7,928 nucleotides of DNA, from positions 1 through 7,928 of the forward strand of contig DAOUTX010000047.1 of NCBI GenBank assembly GCA_030668465.1. The letters run 5' to 3'. This document shows positions 1-6,807 of this stretch, piece after piece; positions within the stretch are counted from its first letter, which is position 1; each line of letters begins with the position of its first letter. Source of the stretch: Atribacterota bacterium. Its GTDB lineage: Bacteria > Atribacterota > Phoenicimicrobiia > Phoenicimicrobiales > Phoenicimicrobiaceae. The notes under the pieces were generated by a model. That model was not told the origin of the DNA, did not search any database, and saw only the letters and a program-made list of their open reading frames with translations. Position numbers and translations under genes: made by a program.

Positions 1-1
1 A

Positions 2-559
2 AGGACCTTTATTGCCATTAATTTAAATCCGGAGATAAAAGAATATTTAACTTCTCTTCAAACTAACCTAAATGTTCCTGAAACCAAAATAAAATGGGTA
101 GAAAAAAACAACTTACACCTCACTATGAAATTTTTGGGGTACATATCGTTAGAACAAACGGAATTAATAAAATCAGAGTTAAAAAAAATAGCCAATCGAT
201 GGAGTCCGTTCATTATAAGATTTTCTTCTAATATCGGAGTATGTCCAACTTACCAGATGCCTCGAATAATCTGGGTAGGAATTAAAGAAGGTATAAGCGA
301 ATTAAAAGAGTTATATAATTCTATAGAAAATAAATTGTCCAATAAAGGCTTCCCCAGGGAAGATAAAGATTTCTCCGGCCATATGACCATCGGAAGGGTA
401 AAATTTATTAGAGATAAGACTAATTTCATTCAAATATTAAAAAGAGTTGAGATAAATAATTTTACTCAAGAGGTTGACAGCATTGACCTCATGGAAAGCA
501 AATTAACCCCAAGTGGACCCATATATAACATAACAGCCAATTTGCCTTTACTAAAATAA
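2..559 (+). CDS. thpR: RNA 2',3'-cyclic phosphodiesterase (2H phosphoesterase, LigT/ThpR family), 5' end cut by window
   Basis: The reading frame is open from the first bases of the window, and 185 residues are visible. It begins RTFIAINL, the usual family N-terminus, so probably only the start codon and perhaps one or two residues are missing. The first ATG in view (125) falls inside the first catalytic motif and cannot be the start. The two H-x-T motifs that define 2H phosphoesterases are present: HLT at visible residues 39-41 and HMT at 127-129. Length fits the family (about 180-190). By family knowledge, these cytoplasmic enzymes hydrolyse RNA 2',3'-cyclic phosphodiester ends. The physiological substrate is often unclear. 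It sits 68 bp before recA, a common arrangement (cinA-thpR-recA) in Bacillota-like genomes. No terminator is seen between them, so shared transcription is possible. Confidence 0.9.
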   Translation, partial: RTFIAINLNPEIKEYLTSLQTNLNVPETKIKWVEKNNLHLTMKFLGYISLEQTELIKSELKKIANRWSPFIIRFSSNIGVCPTYQMPRIIWVGIKEGISELKELYNSIENKLSNKGFPREDKDFSGHMTIGRVKFIRDKTNFIQILKRVEINNFTQEVDSIDLMESKLTPSGPIYNITANLPLLK

Positions 560-627
560 TAGAAAATCAATAACCTTACTAAAATATTTATTAAAAAATA
601 AAGAAATATAAAGGAGTAAACTAAAAA

Positions 628-1674
628 ATGACTGACAATATGCAACAAAATAACCCGGAAAGAGAAAAAGCATTAAATGTAGCCATGCAGAATATTGAAC
701 AAAGATTCGGGAAAGGCTCTATAATGAAATTAGGAGACCGCCCTAAAATTTCGGGAAGTAATACTATTTCAACCGGTTCATTGAGCCTAGATATTGCTCT
801 TGGAATAGGTGGAGTCCCGCGAGGGAGAGTAATAGAAATATTTGGACCTGAAGCCTCCGGGAAAACTACGCTCGCTTTACATATTATAGCTGAAGCTCAA
901 CAAAATAGCGGTATCGCTGCTTTTATTGATGCTGAACATGCTTTGGACCCAAATTATGCTAAGAATATTGGGGTTAATATAGATGAATTAATTATATCTC
1001 AGCCCGACACCGGTGAACAGGCTTTAGAAATAGCTGAATCTTTAGTTAGAAGTAACGCGGTTGATGTTATTGTGGTAGATTCAGTCGCCGCCCTGGTACC
1101 TAAAGCAGAAATAGAAGGCAATATGGGAGATTCCTATATGGGATTACAAGCAAGATTAATGTCTCAAGCCCTCAGGAAGCTTACCGCTATTATTAGTAAG
1201 TCAAGAACTACAACTGTATTTGTAAATCAAATTAGAGAAAAGATTGGTATCTTTTTTGGTAATCCTGAAACTACTCCTGGTGGCAGAGCGCTCAAGTTTT
1301 ATTCTACAGTTAGAATGGACATTAGAAGAAAGGCAACCATTAAAAAAGATGAAGATAACATCGGAATAACTGTTAAGGTAAAAGTAGTAAAAAATAAATT
1401 AGCCCCTCCCTTCAAAGAAACAATGTTTGATATAATTTTTGGTAAAGGAATATCTAAAGAAGGAGATATTATAGATCTCGGTATAAAATATAATATATTA
1501 CAAAAATCAGGAGTTTGGATATCTTATAATAATATAAGGTTTGGTCAGGGACGCGAAAACTGTAAAACATACCTGCAAGAACATCCTGAAATTGCAAAAG
1601 AGATAGAAAACAAAATATTGACAACCGCTGGGCTTGATAAAAGAGTAATTAAAGAGGTTCCAAAAAATAAATAA
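628..1674 (+). CDS. recA: Recombinase RecA
   Basis: RecA is the DNA-dependent ATPase that forms filaments on single-stranded DNA, catalyses strand exchange and serves as SOS co-protease. The 348-residue length is normal. Visible landmarks are the N-terminal oligomerisation segment with QRFGKGSIM (25-33), Walker A GPEASGKTT (73-81), the catalytic-type Glu in FIDAEHALDP (E103), Walker B VIVVD (147-151), loop L1 around GDSYMGLQARLMSQ, and loop L2 with FGNPETTPGG. The acidic C-terminal tail common in proteobacterial RecA is absent and the end is Lys-rich (VPKNK). AAGGAG (611-616) lies 11 nt before ATG 628. A second in-frame ATG at 640 is further from it, so 628 is preferred. No LexA-type operator (GAAC-N4-GTTC or CTGT-N8-ACAG) is seen in the 68 bp upstream. 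The stop overlaps the proposed recX start. Confidence 0.98.
   Translation: MTDNMQQNNPEREKALNVAMQNIEQRFGKGSIMKLGDRPKISGSNTISTGSLSLDIALGIGGVPRGRVIEIFGPEASGKTTLALHIIAEAQQNSGIAAFIDAEHALDPNYAKNIGVNIDELIISQPDTGEQALEIAESLVRSNAVDVIVVDSVAALVPKAEIEGNMGDSYMGLQARLMSQALRKLTAIISKSRTTTVFVNQIREKIGIFFGNPETTPGGRALKFYSTVRMDIRRKATIKKDEDNIGITVKVKVVKNKLAPPFKETMFDIIFGKGISKEGDIIDLGIKYNILQKSGVWISYNNIRFGQGRENCKTYLQEHPEIAKEIENKILTTAGLDKRVIKEVPKNK
1651..1657 (+). promoter_or_regulatory. Ribosome binding site that places the recX start at ATA 1667
   Basis: AAAGAGG lies inside the last recA codons, followed by 9 nt and then ATA at 1667. No ATG, GTG or TTG exists in the recX frame between the upstream stop (1646-1648) and ATG 2009, so this site decides in favour of a non-canonical start. 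The spacing equals that of the rny and 7131 starts in this window. Confidence 0.55.
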
Positions 1675-2317
1675 AATTACTTCTGTAAATTATGATAAAA
1701 AAAATATTAGCCAAGTAGTTATTTATATAGACAATAAAGCCAAATACAAACTAAATGAAAATACAATTAAATCATTAGATATTTACCCGGGCAAAGAATT
1801 ATCTGATCAAGAAATAGAAAAAATAATTTCAGAAGACAGAATTATAAGGGGCAAAGAATATCTCTTAAGACTTTTATCCCGGAGAATTTATAGTAGATAT
1901 GAAATATCAAGGAAACTAAATAACAAAGGATATCCTGAAAACATTATCGCTCAGCTTATTTTATGGTTAGCTAATAATAATTATATTAATGATGAACTCT
2001 TTGCTAAGATGTGGGCTCAATTTCGATTACAAAACAAGCCTATAGGAAGATATAAGTTAAATCAGGAATTAAAACTAAAAGGAATTAAACAGGATATCAT
2101 CCAAAAAGTTATAGACGAAACATATAATGAAATAGATGAATTAACCTTAGCCCGAAATCTTATAAAAGAAAAGATCGTGTCATCCGAAATAAAAAATATT
2201 AGGATAGATCCAAATAAAATATATAATTTTTTATTAAGAAGAGGTTTCTCAGGAGAAGTTTCGAAAATCATTTACCATAAGCTAAGCAACAAAGATACAG
2301 TGACAAGTAATGAGTAA
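1667..2317 (+). CDS. recX: Regulatory protein RecX, non-canonical ATA start proposed
   Basis: RecX binds the RecA filament and modulates its activity. Its position directly after recA is classic. From 1667 the frame gives 216 residues, normal for the family. The start reads (M)NKITSVNYDKKN, matching the usual RecX opening (M-x-KIT-x-x-x-x-KK) of Bacillota proteins. Three-helix RecX repeats follow: YLLRLLSRR-x-YSRYEISRKL-x-x-KGY, then WLANNNYINDELFAKMWAQFR with IGRYKLNQELKLKGI, then a third repeat ending LLRRGFSGEVSKII. The first common start codon in frame is ATG 2009, which would leave only 102 residues and delete the first repeat, so it is rejected. ATA 1667 overlaps the recA stop and follows AAAGAGG by 9 nt. 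ATT 1676 is an alternative with poorer spacing (18 nt). The last residues (TVTSNE) are encoded by the repeat at 2298-2389. Family assignment is firm and the exact start is inferred. Confidence 0.88.
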   Translation: MNKITSVNYDKKNISQVVIYIDNKAKYKLNENTIKSLDIYPGKELSDQEIEKIISEDRIIRGKEYLLRLLSRRIYSRYEISRKLNNKGYPENIIAQLILWLANNNYINDELFAKMWAQFRLQNKPIGRYKLNQELKLKGIKQDIIQKVIDETYNEIDELTLARNLIKEKIVSSEIKNIRIDPNKIYNFLLRRGFSGEVSKIIYHKLSNKDTVTSNE

Positions 2318-2389
2318 TGAGTAACAAGATTAAAATCTTAAAATTGTAAAAACAGGTGCTTATTACTCGTCACTTATTACTTATTACTG
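2298..2389. repeat. 92-bp MITE-like inverted repeat at the 3' end of recX
   Basis: Two 30-bp arms, 2298-2327 and 2360-2389, are inverted copies of each other with six differences, all transitions. The left arm contains a heptamer repeated in tandem (GTAATGA, GTAATGA, then GTAACAA). The 32-bp centre carries a smaller palindrome, AAGATT-AA-AATCTT. No transposase is present. As RNA it would fold into a long hairpin between recX and rny, but no T-run follows, so an intrinsic terminator is unlikely. It supplies the recX stop codon and last six codons. Repeats built from similar units are, from memory, common in uncultured low-GC bacteria. Confidence 0.75.
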
Positions 2390-2398
2390 TATATGAGT

Positions 2399-2427
2399 TT
2401 GACTTTTTAAACTATACGGGTTAAAAT
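2399..2427 (+). promoter_or_regulatory. Sigma-70/SigA-type promoter for rny
   Basis: TTGACT (2399-2404), a 17-nt spacer, then TAAAAT (2422-2427). This is close to the TTGACA-N17-TATAAT consensus and is the best promoter match I see in the window. Transcription would start near 2434, giving an rny leader of about 145 nt. It lies just after the inverted repeat at the recX end. Confidence 0.6.
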
Positions 2428-2564
2428 ATTTTTAGAATTATTTCAAATTCTTGTAATCTCTTATCTAATTATTACGGTTTCTGATTTTAGCTAAATATAT
2501 GCCTGATTATGTCAAAATGGGATGTAAATTAAAGATAACTTACGTACCTTGTAAATTGAATATT

Positions 2565-2570
2565 AGGAGG
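2565..2570 (+). promoter_or_regulatory. Perfect Shine-Dalgarno AGGAGG that places the rny start at ATT 2580
   Basis: AGGAGG is followed by 9 nt and then ATT at 2580. The frame is closed by TGA at 2571-2573, so only codons from 2574 onward can be the start. The first ordinary start, ATG 2622, is 51 nt from this site and would cut the membrane anchor in half. Confidence 0.7.
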
Positions 2571-2579
2571 TGAAATAAT

Positions 2580-4112
2580 ATTAAAATTTACTTTATTATT
2601 ATTTTAAGCATATTTATTGGTATGGTAATAGGTTATTTACTCACTAAGTATATTGCCAAAGCAAAAATATCGTCTGCTGAAATAACCGCTAAGAATATTA
2701 TAGAAAATGCCGAAAGAGAAGCTAATTCCATTAATAAAGAAGCCACGCTGCAAGCAAAGGAAGAGGCTTACAATATTAAGAGAGATGCTGAGACAGAAAT
2801 TAAACAAAAACGAACTGAAATGCAAAGACTTGAGGATAGCTTAATAAACAGAAGCAATAGCTTGGTTCAGAAAATAGAGTCACTTGAAAGAAGAGAAAGA
2901 TCATTGAATTATAAAGAAAAAGAACTCGAAAATAATATCAAAAAAACCAATGATTTATACCAAGAACAGAAAAACGAATTAATAAAGATTTCAAATATGA
3001 GTTTAGAGGAAGCAAAAAAAGAACTTTTAACAAATTTAGAAAAAGAGCTTACTCATGAAACCGGTAAGATGATAAAAGAGATTGAAGATCAGGCAAAAGT
3101 GGAAGCAGATAAAAAATCCAGAGCAATAATATCATTAGCAATTCAAAGATATTCTGCTGATCATACGGTAGAAACAACGACATCTTTTGTACCTTTGCCC
3201 AATGAAGACATGAAAGGAAGAATCATCGGAAGAGAAGGTAGGAATATCAGGGCATTTGAAATGTTAACAGGGGTTGATTTAATTGTAGATGACACTCCGG
3301 AAGCGGTTATTATCTCGGGATTTGATCCTATACGAAGAGAAGTCGCCCGACTGTCTTTAGAAAAGCTGATTACTGATGGCCGCATACAACCAGCAAGAAT
3401 TGAAGAAATAATTGAAAAGACGAAAGTAATAGTTAGTAGTAAGATTCAAGAAGAAGGAGAACAAGTAGTATTTGATACAAATGTAAAAAATATAAATCCC
3501 AAACTAATTAAATTATTAGGGAAATTGAAATATCGTACAAGTTATGGACAAAATGTCCTGCAACATTCAATAGAAGTTGCATATCTTTCTGAAATTATGG
3601 CTTCAGAAATAGGTATAAGCTCTCAATTGGCTAAAAGAGCTGGCCTACTTCATGATATTGGAAAAGCTGTTGACCATGAAATAGAAGGGGCCCATGCTAT
3701 AATTGGTTCTGAAATTGCCAAAAAAAATGGTGAATGTTCTGAAGTAATTAATGCTATCGCTGCTCACCATTCGGATGTAGAACCAAAGACAATTGAGGCT
3801 GTTTTAGTCCAATCTGCTGATGCCATATCTGCTTCTCGTCCCGGTGCTCGACGTGAAATGCTGGAAACTTATGTAAAAAGACTTGAAAATTTGGAAGAAA
3901 TTGCCCATTCATTTGAAGGAGTAAAAAGAGCATTCGCTATACAAGCGGGTAGAGAAATAAGAATAATCGTAAATCCGGAAGAAATAGATGAGTATACAGC
4001 AAAAAAGATATCAAGAGATATTTCAAAAAAAGTTGAAAAGAATATAGATTATCCCGGTCAAATTAAAGTAATGGTTATTAGAGAAACCCGCTCAGTAGAA
4101 TATGCAAAATAA
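2580..4112 (+). CDS. rny: Ribonuclease Y (membrane-anchored endoribonuclease), ATT start proposed
   Basis: RNase Y is the membrane-bound endonuclease that starts decay and processing of many mRNAs in Bacillota-like bacteria. From ATT 2580 the protein is 510 residues, the family norm (B. subtilis about 520). Order of parts: an N-terminal transmembrane helix (KIYFIIILSIFIGMVIGYLL), a long charged coiled coil (about 25-190), a KH RNA-binding domain with GRIIGREG (213-220), and a metal-dependent HD domain with H329 (QHSIEVAYLS), H358-D359 (LLHDIGKA) and AIAAHHSDVEP. Starting at ATG 2622 would give 496 residues and remove the first half of the transmembrane helix. A perfect AGGAGG sits 9 nt before ATT 2580, so the ATT start is preferred. 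It has its own promoter candidate at 2399 and a GC-rich hairpin 15 bp after the stop. The product call is certain; the start codon is inferred. Confidence 0.96.
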   Translation: MKIYFIIILSIFIGMVIGYLLTKYIAKAKISSAEITAKNIIENAEREANSINKEATLQAKEEAYNIKRDAETEIKQKRTEMQRLEDSLINRSNSLVQKIESLERRERSLNYKEKELENNIKKTNDLYQEQKNELIKISNMSLEEAKKELLTNLEKELTHETGKMIKEIEDQAKVEADKKSRAIISLAIQRYSADHTVETTTSFVPLPNEDMKGRIIGREGRNIRAFEMLTGVDLIVDDTPEAVIISGFDPIRREVARLSLEKLITDGRIQPARIEEIIEKTKVIVSSKIQEEGEQVVFDTNVKNINPKLIKLLGKLKYRTSYGQNVLQHSIEVAYLSEIMASEIGISSQLAKRAGLLHDIGKAVDHEIEGAHAIIGSEIAKKNGECSEVINAIAAHHSDVEPKTIEAVLVQSADAISASRPGARREMLETYVKRLENLEEIAHSFEGVKRAFAIQAGREIRIIVNPEEIDEYTAKKISRDISKKVEKNIDYPGQIKVMVIRETRSVEYAK

Positions 4113-4127
4113 ATAAATTAGTCGCAA

Positions 4128-4147
4128 GGGGCGGATTTATCCGCCCC
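4128..4147. terminator. GC-rich palindrome after rny, possible terminator
   Basis: A perfect 9-bp stem, GGGGCGGAT / ATCCGCCCC, with a 2-nt centre, 15 bp after the rny stop. It is followed by GTCTTTATC, a weak T-tract, so termination is plausible but not ideal. It also looks like one of several dispersed palindromic repeats packed into this gap. Confidence 0.5.
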
Positions 4148-4199
4148 GTCTTTATCAGAAAATGCAATGTAATACAATATCTGTTATTCCTATATCCGT

Positions 4200-4227
4200 T
4201 GTAGGGGCACAATGAATTGTGCCCTTC
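4200..4227. repeat. Palindromic repeat, TGTAGGGG...CCCTTC family, copy 1
   Basis: The perfect stem is GGGCACAAT (4205-4213) / ATTGTGCCC (4216-4224). The outer sequence TGTAGGGG and the downstream GAATT and CCCTTC are shared with the hairpin at the miaA end (6676-6702). The inner stem bases differ but still pair in both copies. No gene is attached to it here. Confidence 0.65.
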
Positions 4228-4267
4228 CTCTGCGTTATAGAATCCCGCTGGAGTTTACCCCTCTATT

Positions 4268-4299
4268 ATTCCCGCGAAAACGGGAATCCAGGCGGGAAT
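4268..4299. repeat. dRS3-like repeat, ATTCCC-N8-GGGAAT, with a second half-site
   Basis: Positions 4268-4287 read ATTCCC, eight bases, GGGAAT. The inner bases extend the stem to ATTCCCG / CGGGAAT. A second CGGGAAT follows at 4293-4299, and a related AATCCCGC occurs at 4240-4247. The layout equals the 20-bp dRS3 element known from Neisseria, where it is a target of filamentous phage integration. Whether it has that role here is unknown. Confidence 0.6.
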
Positions 4300-4342
4300 G
4301 ACAAAAGATATTTTAAGAAAAATAATATTATTATCTTTTTAT

Positions 4343-4383
4343 AATTGCAGAAAGAACAAGAAAAATCTGCAATTTATTTTTTT
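4343..4383 (+). terminator. Intrinsic terminator or attenuator upstream of miaB
   Basis: A perfect 9-bp stem, AATTGCAGA (4343-4351) / TCTGCAATT (4366-4374), has a 14-nt loop and is followed by a T-rich tract ending in seven T (4377-4383). It lies only 39 nt before the miaB start, so it may end the rny transcript or act in the miaB leader. No convincing promoter is visible between it and miaB. Confidence 0.6.
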
Positions 4384-4422
4384 ATAACAAAAACTCCTAT
4401 ATTCATTCAAGGAAGATAGATA

Positions 4423-5748
4423 ATGACATATAAACCAAAATTATTCGTTAAAACCTACGGCTGCCAGATGAACGTCAATGATTCAGAGTATATCGTTGGC
4501 CAATTAATAAAATTAGGTTATTCAACCACAGAAGATATATTCAAATCTAACTTAATTTTATTAAATACTTGCTGTGTTAGAGCTAAAGTCGAACAAAAAA
4601 TATATAGCCTAATCGGGAAGATAAAAAAAATAAAGGAAAATAATCCAAATGTGATTTTAGGTATATGCGGATGTATGGCTCAAAAAGAAAAAGAAAATAT
4701 ATTTGAAAGAGCACCATATGTTGATTTTATATTTAGCCCTTCCCAAGTAAATAATTTAGAAAAAATTATTAATACTGTAAAATATGGTAATTTAAAATAT
4801 ATTTCCTGTGAAAACACTTCTGAATTTAGCTTTAATCACATTCCGGTTAAAAGAGAAAGTAAAATATCAGCCTGGATTCAAATAATGAGAGGTTGTAATA
4901 ATTATTGCTCTTATTGCGTTGTCCCATATACCAGGGGCCCTGAGCAGAGCAGGGGAGTTTCCGAAATAGTATCTGAAGTAAAAAATTTAGTTAAAGATAA
5001 ATATAAAGAAATATTTTTATTAGGACAAAATGTCAACTCTTACGGTAAAGACCTTTCTCAACCTGCTACTTTTTCTGAGTTGTTAGAATTATTAAATAAT
5101 ATCAAGGGTATAGAAAGAATAAGATTCACAACTTCTCATCCCAAAGATTTTTCTTTCGATTTGATAAAAACAATAAAAAAATGTCATAAAATCTGCAACC
5201 ATATCCATTTACCCATTCAATCCGGTTCAAGCAAAATACTTAAAGTGATGAATAGAAAATATGATGTCAATTATTATATGAATATTATTAAAGAAATTCG
5301 AAATAATATCGATAATATTGCAATTACTACAGATGCAATGGTAGGGTTTCCCGGAGAAACCGAAAAGGACTTTATGGATACTTTACGTGCCTTTAAAGAA
5401 ATAGAATTTGACGAAGCATATACTTTTATTTATTCAAATAGAGAAAATGCCATTGCTTCCCTATTACCTGAAAAAATTCCTCTAAAACTTAAAAAAGAAA
5501 GGCTTTGGAAGCTTATTGATTTACAAAAGGAAATATCAGCTAAAATTAATAAAAAACTTGAAGGAGAAATACTCGAGGTCCTGGTGGATAAAAAGCCTAA
5601 AAGGTATATTGAAAATCAATTTTCCGGACGAACAGGACCCAATAAAACCGTGGTATTTACCAGCAAAAAAAATTTGTTAGGGCAATTAGTCAAAGTTAAA
5701 ATTATAAAGTCAACAGCCTGGACTTTATATGGAGAACTAATTGAATGA
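4423..5748 (+). CDS. miaB: tRNA-2-methylthio-N6-dimethylallyladenosine-37 synthase MiaB
   Basis: MiaB is a radical-SAM methylthiotransferase that converts i6A37 in tRNA to ms2i6A37. The 441-residue length is typical. The N-terminal UPF0004 domain has its three cluster cysteines: C14 (TYGCQMN), C50 (LNTCCVR) and C84 (ICGCMAQ). The radical-SAM cluster motif CxxxCxxC is C158, C162 and C165 in GCNNYCSYCVVPYTRG. The C-terminal TRAM domain occupies about 380-440, ending TAWTLYGELIE. This pattern separates MiaB from RimO and MtaB-type relatives. AAGGAAG (4409-4415) precedes ATG 4423 by 7 nt. The stop overlaps the miaA start in ATGA, so the two are translationally coupled and act in order in one pathway. 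Unusually close coupling to miaA without mutS/mutL is noted separately. Confidence 0.97.
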   Translation: MTYKPKLFVKTYGCQMNVNDSEYIVGQLIKLGYSTTEDIFKSNLILLNTCCVRAKVEQKIYSLIGKIKKIKENNPNVILGICGCMAQKEKENIFERAPYVDFIFSPSQVNNLEKIINTVKYGNLKYISCENTSEFSFNHIPVKRESKISAWIQIMRGCNNYCSYCVVPYTRGPEQSRGVSEIVSEVKNLVKDKYKEIFLLGQNVNSYGKDLSQPATFSELLELLNNIKGIERIRFTTSHPKDFSFDLIKTIKKCHKICNHIHLPIQSGSSKILKVMNRKYDVNYYMNIIKEIRNNIDNIAITTDAMVGFPGETEKDFMDTLRAFKEIEFDEAYTFIYSNRENAIASLLPEKIPLKLKKERLWKLIDLQKEISAKINKKLEGEILEVLVDKKPKRYIENQFSGRTGPNKTVVFTSKKNLLGQLVKVKIIKSTAWTLYGELIE

Positions 5749-6695
5749 TTAATAATAGAGACAATAATTTACTAATTCTATTAGGTCCCACCAGTGTAGG
5801 CAAAACAGCTATTTCCATTAAATTAGCTCAAAAAATGCCTGACATAGAAATAATCTCTGCTGATTCTATGCAAATATATAAATATATGGATATTGGGACT
5901 GCTAAGCCCAAGAAAAGCATATTAAAAATAATAAAACACCATATGATAGATATCGTTGACCCATCAGATGATTTTGACGTAACAAAATACAATAAATTAG
6001 CTACGAAAATTATATTAGATGTTTTTAAAAGGGGTAAGATGCCAATATTGATGGGTGGCTCAGGACTATACATTTCCTCAATAATTAATCCGCTTTTCAC
6101 CGGACCTGCTAAGGATGTTGAATATAGAGAAAGCCTGGAAGAAGAGGCAAAGTTACACGGTAAAAAATATTTATATGATAAATTATCCAAAATAGACCCG
6201 ATTTCTGCTTCAAAAATTGAACTAAATGATTTAAGAAGGATAATCAGGGCTTTAGAAGTTTATAAATCTAACGGTAAAACAATCTCTTATTTACAGAAAA
6301 AAGCTTCTACTAAGAATGCAAAATTTAAATATCATATTATTGGTTTCAAAAGGGATAGAGTGAATTTATATCAAAGGATTAATTTAAGGGTTGATAAGAT
6401 GATTAAACACGGATTTATAGAAGAAGTTAAAATGTTAAGAAAGATGGGCTATAAAGAAGATTTAAATTCAATGCATGGTTTAGGCTATAAACAGATAAAT
6501 AATCATCTTAATGGTGCATACAGCAAAGAAGATGCTATTGATTTAATAAAGATAGAAACCAGGCACTATGCCAAAAGACAAATGACCTGGTTTAAAAACA
6601 AAATAAACAATATCGAATGGATTGATTTGGATGAATACGATGAAGAAAAAATGCTATCGAAAATAATAAATAATTGTAGGGGTTCAAAGAATTGA
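5745..6695 (+). CDS. miaA: tRNA dimethylallyltransferase MiaA
   Basis: MiaA transfers the dimethylallyl group from DMAPP to N6 of A37 in tRNAs reading codons starting with U, giving i6A, the substrate of MiaB upstream. Its 316 residues fit the family. Landmarks are the P-loop GPTSVGKT (14-21), ISADSMQIYKYMDIGTAKP (37-55) with the catalytic-type D40, HHMIDIVDP, MGGSGLYI, RRIIRALEVY, and the C-terminal HGLGYKQI and TRHYAKRQMTWFKN motifs. ATG 5745 overlaps the miaB TGA by four bases (ATGA), and an upstream ribosome would reinitiate here. The last residues (CRGSKN) and the stop codon come from the palindromic repeat at 6676-6702, so the native C-terminus may once have been different. hfq, a frequent downstream neighbour, is not present. 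Confidence 0.97.
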   Translation: MINNRDNNLLILLGPTSVGKTAISIKLAQKMPDIEIISADSMQIYKYMDIGTAKPKKSILKIIKHHMIDIVDPSDDFDVTKYNKLATKIILDVFKRGKMPILMGGSGLYISSIINPLFTGPAKDVEYRESLEEEAKLHGKKYLYDKLSKIDPISASKIELNDLRRIIRALEVYKSNGKTISYLQKKASTKNAKFKYHIIGFKRDRVNLYQRINLRVDKMIKHGFIEEVKMLRKMGYKEDLNSMHGLGYKQINNHLNGAYSKEDAIDLIKIETRHYAKRQMTWFKNKINNIEWIDLDEYDEEKMLSKIINNCRGSKN

Positions 6696-6710
6696 ACCCT
6701 TCTTTTCTTA
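6676..6710 (+). terminator. Repeat-derived hairpin overlapping the miaA stop, likely terminator
   Basis: AGGGGTTCAA (6678-6687) pairs with TTGAACCCTT (6692-6701), with one G-U pair and a 4-nt loop, followed by CTTTTCTT. The miaA TGA (6693-6695) is in the 3' arm. It shares TGTAGGGG, GAATT and CCCTTC with the element at 4200-4227, so it is copy 2 of that family and could serve as the terminator of miaB-miaA. Confidence 0.6.
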
Positions 6711-6807
6711 TCATTGCGATCGAACTCCTTATAAAACAATATGTAGAGGCTCAATTTACAAAACTCCAAAAAATATTTTAAAATATTTTCTCCAAAAAGA
6801 AGGATTT

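Noticed and set aside
560..627. LexA operator upstream of recA
   Set aside because: No GAAC-N4-GTTC or CTGT-N8-ACAG pattern in the 68 bp; the gene may be controlled from further upstream.
2009..2317. ATG 2009 as the recX start (102 residues)
   Set aside because: RecX homology, including the first three-helix repeat, continues upstream in the same open frame, and no ribosome site precedes ATG 2009.
2622..4112. ATG 2622 as the rny start (496 residues)
   Set aside because: It cuts the membrane anchor in half and has no ribosome site, whereas AGGAGG sits 9 nt before ATT 2580.
4340..4345. TATAAT as a -10 box for miaB
   Set aside because: No -35 element at the right distance, and it overlaps the terminator hairpin stem.
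5828..6190. Minus-strand ORF of 120 residues inside miaA
   Set aside because: Shadow of a clearly coding + strand gene, with no ribosome site or recognisable family. The same holds for minus-strand ORFs within thpR, recX, rny and at 6566-6769.
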